This document shows positions 58,115-64,000 of a stretch of 64,000 bases of DNA, in pieces. Each line of letters begins with the position of its first letter. Position 1 is the first letter of the stretch. The stretch is from positions 15,207,805 to 15,271,804 of the forward strand of contig OW121856.1 in the NCBI GenBank assembly GCA_933228895.1, given 5' to 3'. The notes under the pieces were generated by a model, which searched no databases, was not told the origin of the DNA, and was given only the letters and a program-made list of their open reading frames with translations. The stretch is from Platycnemis pennipes (lineage: Eukaryota > Arthropoda > Insecta > Odonata > Platycnemididae). The position numbers and the translations under genes are program-made.

Positions 58115-58975
58115 AGGGGAAGAATGATGAATGGTGGCAGATTCATGGGCGACGCAAGTTCACGACACTCACCTAGTGTCCATCTACAACATTCCCATTG
58201 AAGTCCAGAACAACTCGCATCACATCACATATTTTGATCAAGGCAAGGCAAATATGAAGGAATAAAGAAATTTAAAAACTACAACTCTAAAAAATGTTGA
58301 GAAATAAGAATATTAAACCTAGTTTCAAAACGAGGTCTATCAGTTAAAAAATAAAATAACCATCGCTAAGTTCAGCCACAACATTTTTTAGAATATTAAG
58401 TACGATTACGCCACTAGCCAAAAATAGTAGTTCCGCCCTCTCCGTGTTAATGCGGTTCCTACAAATCAAAATTCACCTTCATGACTACAACAAAATGCCA
58501 GAATGCAAGAAATTAACACATTTGATTAAACGTAACTTCACACAGGACAAGATTTTGAGAATGGCTGCCAGCATTACCCTAATAAAAGAACACACACATG
58601 TTAAAGCACAAAAATTATTGTTAAGGAGTAACTGCAAAAAAGTTATACCCAAAGGATCTCCAATGCCATCTCGAGAGAAAACGAGTGACGCCAGCAAGGT
58701 TTTAATAAAAATAACTTCATAGACAGTCAAACCAGATGTCTCCGGCCACTCGACCGCAATCACAGCGATAAGATTTTGCCCCGAATCTGCCACAGTATTT
58801 GCCAACCACTTCTCCGAGTGCCACAAATTAAGGTGTGCATCTCATTCGGAGTGAAGCGAACCTTGTCAATTATCATAAGCACAAACACGAGTCAAGACAC
58901 TGACTGGATTTTATTTAGAGCTAATGAAATTGAAAATATGACTACCATTCCTCTACTGCACGCATCTCGTGTATT
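58115..58975. other. Unannotated stretch
   Basis: Overlapping frames of 92 (58444-58722, plus) and 113 codons (58485-58826, minus) have no recognised features. Confidence 0.45.
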
Positions 58976-58978
58976 AAT

Positions 58979-59607
58979 GAGTTTTAACATGATAAGACAT
59001 AAGCAGTGCACAAGGACTGTCTCCAGTATTATTCGATGTCTACATCGAAAATGCCACCCAAGAAGTCAAAGAAAAGTCTCTGAATATCCACGGGGAGGAA
59101 ATCAGCATCCTAGGATTCGCTGATGACATAGCAGTCATGGCAGAAACAGAAGGAGAATTAAAGAAGACAATAGGAAATATGGAAAGAAAAATGACCAGAT
59201 ATCATCTGAAAATCAATAACAAGAAAACTAAGGTATTGGTGTGCAGTAGGAGAAAGGAGGCCAGGACCAATGTTGAACTTGGAAAACAAAACTCGAGAAG
59301 GTGGGAAAAGTGGGAATAATGGAAATGGTATGAGGTATATGGAGCAAGTTGCGAAGGATATAAAAGACAGGAGCTACGTCAATATGAAGAGGTAGGCCGA
59401 TATAAGAATCGAGTGGAGGGCTGTTTCAAAACAAGCCTAGGATTGTTGACCGATGATAATGATGAAGACATAAGCGTCTTAATTACTGGACATGACAAGC
59501 GTCTTAATTCATGTACAGCTACTTTCGCTTTTAACTTTTATAAAATAAGTTTTAACATGATGAGACATAAGCGTCTTCATTCCAGTACACGAACAGCTAC
59601 TAACCAG
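58979..59607. repeat. Imperfect tandem repeat split by a LINE insertion
   Basis: GAGTTTTAACATGATAAGAC (58979 on) recurs as AAGTTTTAACATGATGAGAC (about 59550), followed in both cases by ATAAGC, GTCTT(A/C)ATT and a ...CAGCTACT segment. A smaller internal repeat (AAGCGTCTTAATT) occurs at about 59472 and 59498. The first unit is interrupted by the LINE A insertion described below. Confidence 0.75.
58994..59475 (+). mobile_element. LINE family A, internally deleted retrocopy with RT palm and 11-bp TSD
   Basis: An insert at 59005-59464 lies between exact copies of AAGACATAAGC (58994-59004 and 59465-59475). From 59008 it reads AQGLSPVLFDVYIENATQEV, then SLNIHGEEISILGFADDIAV with the catalytic FADD box at 59116-59127, then KKTIGNMERKMTRYHLKINN and KTKVLVCSRRKEARTNVELG. 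Near 59319-59330 it jumps directly to the C-terminal tail (MRYMEQVAKDIKDRSYVNMK, stop, then RIEWRAVSKQA) and an ATGATAATGATG tail. The intervening 'KYLGS' to 'IEGKV.GK' segment seen in other copies is missing. The copy is therefore both 5'-truncated and internally deleted. Confidence 0.95.
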
Positions 59608-59617
59608 TCTATTAAAT

Positions 59618-60098
59618 GAATTAAATTGGGAATCATTGTCAGATCGCAGGTTGAAATTTAGACTTAATCTCGTAAACAAATTCCAAGACCATATTTTCGG
59701 TGATGATGCTAAAAATATATCTCGTACCCCAACTAACTATGGCAGACTGGACCATAATCACAAAATTACAGAAATTGATTGTCGAACTGACAGATTCAAA
59801 ATGTCCTGTTTTCCTCGTACAATTAGGGATATGAATAACGGTAAATATATACAATACGAGTGTAGCAACGGATAACATTGGTAATTGCATGTAGGTATAA
59901 GGACTTGAAGCTAACCCAACTAACAGCATGTTTTTGCATGTTTGCTTTGCTATTTTTATTATTTTAAATAGTGTAGTTTATAACAGTATATAAATACTAA
60001 TCCTTTTAAATGCATGATATGTAGTGCAAGTTTGGTGAGAATTCACCCCCTACCACACACCTTTATGGTGGCCTGCAGGGTATGATGGAGATGCAGGT
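59618..60098 (+). mobile_element. LINE family B 3' fragment: RT C-terminus plus UTR subfamily I
   Basis: A frame at about 59618-59875 reads LNWESLSDRRLKFRLNLVNK, then YGRLDHNHKITEIDCRTDRF and CRTDRFKMSCFPRTIRD. That is the 'LGWESL..RR...RL' and 'RT..FK.SFFPRTIRDWN' ending of CR1/Jockey-type RTs, and it matches the 4 kb copy. After the stop, a roughly 220-bp 3' UTR contains TAAGGACTTGAAGCTAACCC and ATGCATGATATGTAGTGCAA. It ends with the hairpin (CCCCTACCAC...GGTGGCCTGCAGGG) and ATGATGGAGATGCAGGTG. The UTR is shared with the 62.5 kb copy. The coding end and hairpin tail in one continuous copy establish that the solo tails elsewhere belong to family B. Confidence 0.93.
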
Positions 60099-60099
60099 G

Positions 60100-60518
60100 C
60101 GTGTCCAAGTATCAAGTATTAATCACAGAACTTGTAGCGCATCCCATTACCAAGATAACGTGAAAATTCCATGCGAGAAACGATATAGTATGGTACACTA
60201 AAGGGAGCCGCTGACGTGAAAATTCATTACTAAAATAACACTACGGACAACGGCCTTGAAGTGAAGTAGACGCAAAAAAAACCAACTCAAGGCTGAACAA
60301 CGCAAACGGAGACTCTAAGATCACCTCAAATTAAGATATTTAACGATACAACACAGAAATAAAAACCTACGCTCCACAGAAATAAAGGATACATATGGTA
60401 CGTAATTAAATTGTAGCAACCGCGAAAATCCTGCACTAAGCGAGCCACTGACTAGAGGTAAAACGTCTATAAAGGACTAATTCTGAAGATTCAGGCGATA
60501 AGGAGTGGAAGCGAAACA
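60100..60518. other. Unannotated stretch
   Basis: AT-rich, with no frames or repeats recognised. Confidence 0.5.
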
Positions 60519-60519
60519 T

Positions 60520-60663
60520 GATAACACAGAAAAAACACGTCAAATCCACAAAAATAAATTTTACTACGACCCGGGTTTCACTGCATTACAGCTGTAATAC
60601 AGTGAAACCCGGGTCGTAGAAAAATTTATTTTTGTGGATTTGACGTGTTTTTTCTGTGTTATC
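60520..60663. mobile_element. 144-bp near-perfect spacerless palindrome
   Basis: The left arm (60520-60591) and right arm (60592-60663) are 72 bp each and reverse-complementary with two mismatches by eye. Outer ends are GATAACACAG / CTGTGTTATC and the centre is ATTACAGCTGTAAT. Each arm contains CTGTAATACAG (a small stem), GAAACCCGGGTCGTAG, TTTTTGTGGATTTG and TTATCG. This layout and spacing match the solitary 7.1 kb module, so the palindrome looks like two head-to-head copies of one terminal module. No coding capacity. Confidence 0.92.
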
Positions 60664-60664
60664 G

Positions 60665-61825
60665 TCTACAAATGCTCCAATTCTGACAAGGCATCTGCAT
60701 AATCTAAAAAGTAAGAAATATATTCAACACTCGAGCGATTACATTCAAGGAGATTTCCCGAACTCTTCTTCGCCAGCAAAATGAAGCATTTCACCATTGC
60801 CAACTTTTAAGGATGACACATGACTGAGCTTTAAAACTCGCTTCCGTATCACTCGCAATGTCGCAGGCAGTACTCAATCGGCACCCGGAGCTGAGCAGCC
60901 ACAAATTCTAGTGCCGCAAAGGGAATCCTTTCCGGCGATGCCTCCTTTATCTATCCATAACTTAAACGGTGGCACACGAATGATCTCGCTCTCCCAGAAA
61001 ACTGCAGTAGAATTCAGAGAGCTCTTTGAGTCGTAACTCATACGGTTACTGCCGTCCACGTGTTCACCACAAGAAGCTCAAAGTAAGTAGCAAAAACGGA
61101 GCGAAAACAAAACGTAAAGGACCTCTATCTCATAAACATCTCCAAAGGTTCTCTCTTACTCGGCCACTAAAACTTGAATTATGAGATACATAATTCCATC
61201 TAGTGTGACAAATTTGCTCAACTGAAACTTCTCAAGCCTTATTAAAATAAAGGAATACGGGACATCATTTATAATAGAGTGCCCAAAACAAGATATAGAA
61301 TCTAAAACCAGGAAAAGACGTAGGGGTTGTAGTGGAGAAATGTTAATATTAAACGAGTGATATAAAAATTAACATATGAAAATCACAAACTTGAAAAGGA
61401 TCATCGCCATAAAAATTTATGTGCAGCCAAGTTACTGAGCCGGAATGACTTTGGATACATATCAAGATAACATTGACAATGTTTAGAAAAGTAAAGCAGT
61501 CACTTGAAAAATAGAAGGTATAATGCCAATAATTATTTTATGAAATTAACAGCAACATCAACGCTGCTGTTGAAAACGCCGGGCACGCAGACCGTTAGTC
61601 AAAAAAAAATCAAATTGGTTGGCAGGAGTAGAGACATCCACGTTCTCATATTGCAATTGAAAACAATAACAGCGAATTGGGGAATCGAATATGTGTGGCG
61701 GGTAACTTATCTTCCGCGCTGGAAACAGGTAGATGAGAACGAAAGCTAAACTTGGCTCCTTAACGCTTTCAAAATGTACGAGCTCGGCTCGAGGGAAATC
61801 AGAAGAGAAATCAAAAGACCTTTGG
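60665..61825. other. Unannotated stretch
   Basis: Frames of 61 (60874-61059, minus) and 81 codons (61504-61749, plus) lack recognised features. AT-rich. Confidence 0.5.
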
Positions 61826-61829
61826 AATC

Positions 61830-62255
61830 CTTTTCCAATCTAGAAGGCGAGTGAGAAGAGGGCGAGTCTGGGAGGAGATGAGGTGGGTAAGGGCGAAGCA
61901 TGCATGCAGCGGAGCGATAGGAAAGACAAACACAAGATTGGAGCGGGGTGCGTGAGAAGGGTCTGCGAGGGCGGAGGGGCCGAGATTAAGTGCCAAGGAG
62001 TCGCACAACAGATGGCCCGGAGGCCGATTGCAGCCCGAATTTCAAGACTGAGGAGAGTGCTAGCCCGCATAGCAAGACGGCGAGATCACTCCTCGAAATG
62101 GAAATTGGAGCGAGCAGTTGACACACAGCTGGCGGAAACCAACCATTCCTCAGCCGCCCCCCTCGAAGGTCACAGATGCCTTCGCGAAGGGGCCAGAGAG
62201 GAGTGGGGGATGGGTCCGAGTGGCGGCAATTACGTTACACCCGGGCAGAAACCAC
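61830..62255. other. GC-rich block
   Basis: A purine-rich, CpG-containing segment with a 128-codon plus frame (61883-62269) and a 76-codon minus frame. The arginine/glutamate-rich product shows no domain. Confidence 0.45.
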
Positions 62256-62533
62256 AAATCTATAGGTGAACCCCGCATATAAAAGAAATTGCGCGGTAGG
62301 CGGAAGGACTAGCTAAGGATTGCCGTGAAAGAAACCGACACGGCTGCATCCTCTGCACTGCTGCACTCTGGAAAATAAATATTTGATAGATTCTTCGAGT
62401 TCGGCTATCAACGATAACTGAAATGGTCGCCGATCCAACTGACGTCAAAAAATAATTGTAATCGACACAATCACTTAGGAGATCCAAGTTTACCAAATAA
62501 ATTCACGACGCGGTCCACATTCCATGTTCATCA

Positions 62534-62780
62534 CAATGAATCCATAGCATAGGTAGTTGTATGTTCGTGTAAGGACTTCAAGGTAACCCAACTAACATCA
62601 CGTCTTTGCATGCGTAGTTTGCCATTTTTATCTTTTTTAAACATTGCAGTTTAGACTAATATATTAATACTGATCCTTTTAAATGCATGATATGTAGTGC
62701 ATGTTTGGTGAGAATTCACCCCCTGCCACACACCTTTGAGATGGCTTGCAGGATAGCATGTAGATGTAGATGCAATGAAT
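62534..62780 (+). mobile_element. LINE family B 3' UTR, subfamily I, with 8-bp TSD
   Basis: An insert (62542-62772) lies between copies of CAATGAAT (62534-62541 and 62773-62780). It shares TAAGGACTTCAAGGTAACCC, ATGCATGATATGTAGTGCAT and GGTGAGAATTCACCCCCTGC with the 59.6 kb copy. It ends with a partly decayed hairpin (CCCTGCCACACACC...ATGGCTTGCAGG) and AGCATGTAGATGTAGATG. It has no coding sequence. Confidence 0.9.
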
Positions 62781-62784
62781 TGGT

Positions 62785-63232
62785 TACCCAAATGACTTTA
62801 CATATTGTAATCAATCGCCGACCATAAACACGAAATACGAATACATCAGGTACATACGTTCGAAAACTCGCTCAGCCAGCCCCAACGAATTCTCTCGTGT
62901 TTCCTCAGAAACACCAATCTGTAGTAAACAGAACTTTTCAGAACCTACGCAGCACTAATAATGTCCGCCCGGATATTTTTAGGGAAAAGCAGGAAACACA
63001 TGGTTTCACGGAAACTCGGAATAAAATACATCAAAATAAAGCAGTGAAACGAAAAAACGCAAAAGAAAACAGGTTATTACAATAATGATCATTAAAGTTA
63101 GGTTTTACGAGTTTAAGGATTAAAGATCAGGCGCCTGCTACGATCCGAAAATATGCTTAAAAGTTTATCGGTGTGGTCAGAAAAATTTATTACTCTTTTC
63201 ATACCTTAAAATGAATTAATGAAATCGTTATC
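62785..63232. other. Unannotated stretch
   Basis: A 62-codon plus frame (62897-63085) is rich in K, N and Q without a recognised motif. Confidence 0.45.
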
Positions 63233-63235
63233 CCG

Positions 63236-63290
63236 TTCCTCTCTTGCCACACACCTTTATGGTAGCTTGCAGGGTATTATGTAATGTATA
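63236..63290 (+). mobile_element. LINE family B solo 3' tail
   Basis: CTCTTGCCACACACCTTTAT then GGTAGCTTGCAGGGTATTAT and GTAATGTATAT. Only the terminal hairpin and tail are present, about 55 bp. Confidence 0.8.
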
Positions 63291-63457
63291 TATTCATTGA
63301 TTAAATACGACGCTCGTAGGTACTCCAAAGGGGAAATTGAACAGTTCCGTCGGGGAAACGAGGACGCGTGTCCAAGCCGAATGATTCACGGAGAGCGATG
63401 ACTCACGGCGAATCAAGCGCGGGAAAAAATAATACGCTAAATATATGAACAGAACAC

Positions 63458-63485
63458 CTGCATCTACATAATACCACGCAAGGTT
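63458..63485 (-). mobile_element. LINE family B tail end (very short)
   Basis: The reverse complement gives CCTTGCGTGGTATTATGTAG then ATGCAGG, matching only the distal part of the family B tail. This is suggestive but short. Confidence 0.4.
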
Positions 63486-63527
63486 CTGTATTAGGGAGTA
63501 GGATTAAAACTAGACCTGTAGAAAAAT

Positions 63528-63576
63528 AGAGCCACACACCCTCGCGGTGGCTCGCAGGGTATTACGTACACGTAGT
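63528..63576 (+). mobile_element. LINE family B solo 3' tail
   Basis: GAGCCACACACCCTCGCGGT then GGCTCGCAGGGTATTACGTA and CACGTAG. This is the hairpin without the leading CCCTG and a tail variant, about 48 bp. Confidence 0.8.
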
Positions 63577-63917
63577 TGAAACATGAAGAATACAAATCAT
63601 GTTTAAGTTACAAAATTACGGGTTCTATAGTTATTTGATACTGTAAAATAGATCGAATTCGAGGCAGAAAATCTTAACCGCTAACTAAAATAGAATAGTC
63701 TTTACCTATTCCACAGGTGATTCATTCCAACATAGTGATTGGAAGCCGAGAAAATTTATAACCGATTATTTTGGACCTAGCGTATATTGAGTCGTTTCAC
63801 AGTAGAATTCCGTTAGGAGCTGTCTACAGCCTATCAAGAAAACAAATTTCAAATCATAACATAAAAGAGGATTTCTAAGTCAAAATTCAATAAGAAAAAC
63901 TTATCTTATTCGTTCCT

Positions 63918-64000
63918 TATCTACATCTACATCACGTAATACCCTGCGAGCCAACACGAGGGTGTGTGGCAGGGGGTGATTTCTCACCAAACATGCACTA
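63918..64000 (-). mobile_element. LINE family B 3' end running off the window
   Basis: Reverse-complement reading from the window edge: TAGTGCATGTTTGGTGAGAA, ATCACCCCCTGCCACACACC, CTCGTGTTGGCTCGCAGGG, TATTACGTGATGTAGATGTA. The UTR sequence continues beyond position 64000, so more of this copy is expected in the next window. Confidence 0.88.

Noticed and set aside
1..64000. CRISPR arrays, operons, rRNA genes or viral genes
   Set aside because: No regularly spaced direct repeats, no bacterial gene organisation, no rRNA signatures and no viral structural or polymerase motifs other than LINE reverse transcriptase.

Overview
The window looks like intergenic or intronic DNA from a repeat-rich eukaryote, most likely an arthropod. 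The evidence is moderately AT-rich sequence, no bacterial-style gene packing, no long uninterrupted reading frame, and a dense set of decayed LINEs, tRNA-derived SINE heads, small DNA transposons and fold-back elements. I recognise no intact host gene, rRNA, functional tRNA or CRISPR array. Nearly all reading frames over 60 codons are chance frames, many in short GC/CpG-rich blocks where stop codons are scarce. The species cannot be named from the sequence alone.

Two LINE families dominate. Family A is an endonuclease/reverse-transcriptase LINE of the type often annotated in insects as craniofacial-development-protein-2-like RT. It appears as a frameshifted RT core at 46.69-47.16 kb (motifs FGFRNGRATRDAI and DFEKAFDRV), an RT palm with the FADD box at 59.0 kb, 3'-terminal fragments at 14.2 and 28.3 kb, and diverged minus-strand fragments at 10.2-10.9 and 17.9-18.3 kb. 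Three copies (14.2, 28.3 and 59.0 kb) sit between exact 9-11 bp target-site duplications. Family B is a CR1/Jockey-type LINE, with C-terminal coding fragments at 4.0 and 59.6 kb. It also left many 3' ends that share a terminal hairpin (CCCTGCCAC...GTGGCTTGCAGGG) followed by a TAGATGTAGATG-like tail. These lie at 16.4, 37.5 (minus), 56.3, 56.5, 62.5, 63.2, 63.5 and 63.9 kb (minus), with a tail end at 63.46 kb (minus). A third LINE 3' end, with an AATAAAG and (TTA)n tail, lies minus-strand at 53.5 kb.

Other mobile DNA: tRNA-derived SINE heads on the minus strand at 2.05, 8.4-8.7 and 19.95 kb; a 296-bp Tc1/mariner-like MITE with TA duplications at 50.14 kb; a putative terminal-inverted-repeat element with GGGGC(C/T)AGTTGA ends at 45.37-45.78 kb; and two head-to-head palindromes at 44.0 and 60.5 kb. 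The 60.5 kb palindrome is a spacerless 144-bp inverted repeat with two mismatches. Its arm has the same layout as a solitary module at 7.1 kb: a small stem, GAAAC, then TGTGGA and TTATCGT at almost identical spacing. This points to one terminal-module superfamily, possibly Penelope-like or retrozyme-like.

GC/CpG-rich blocks of roughly 0.3-0.8 kb recur at about 6.3, 7.65, 15.0, 19.0, 21.4, 25.95, 32.0, 37.7, 40.9, 57.4 and 61.8 kb. A block at 26.69-26.79 kb with several CCAAT boxes and a CT/GAGA run is the best regulatory candidate. All boundaries, identities and GC judgements were made by eye, without database or alignment tools.
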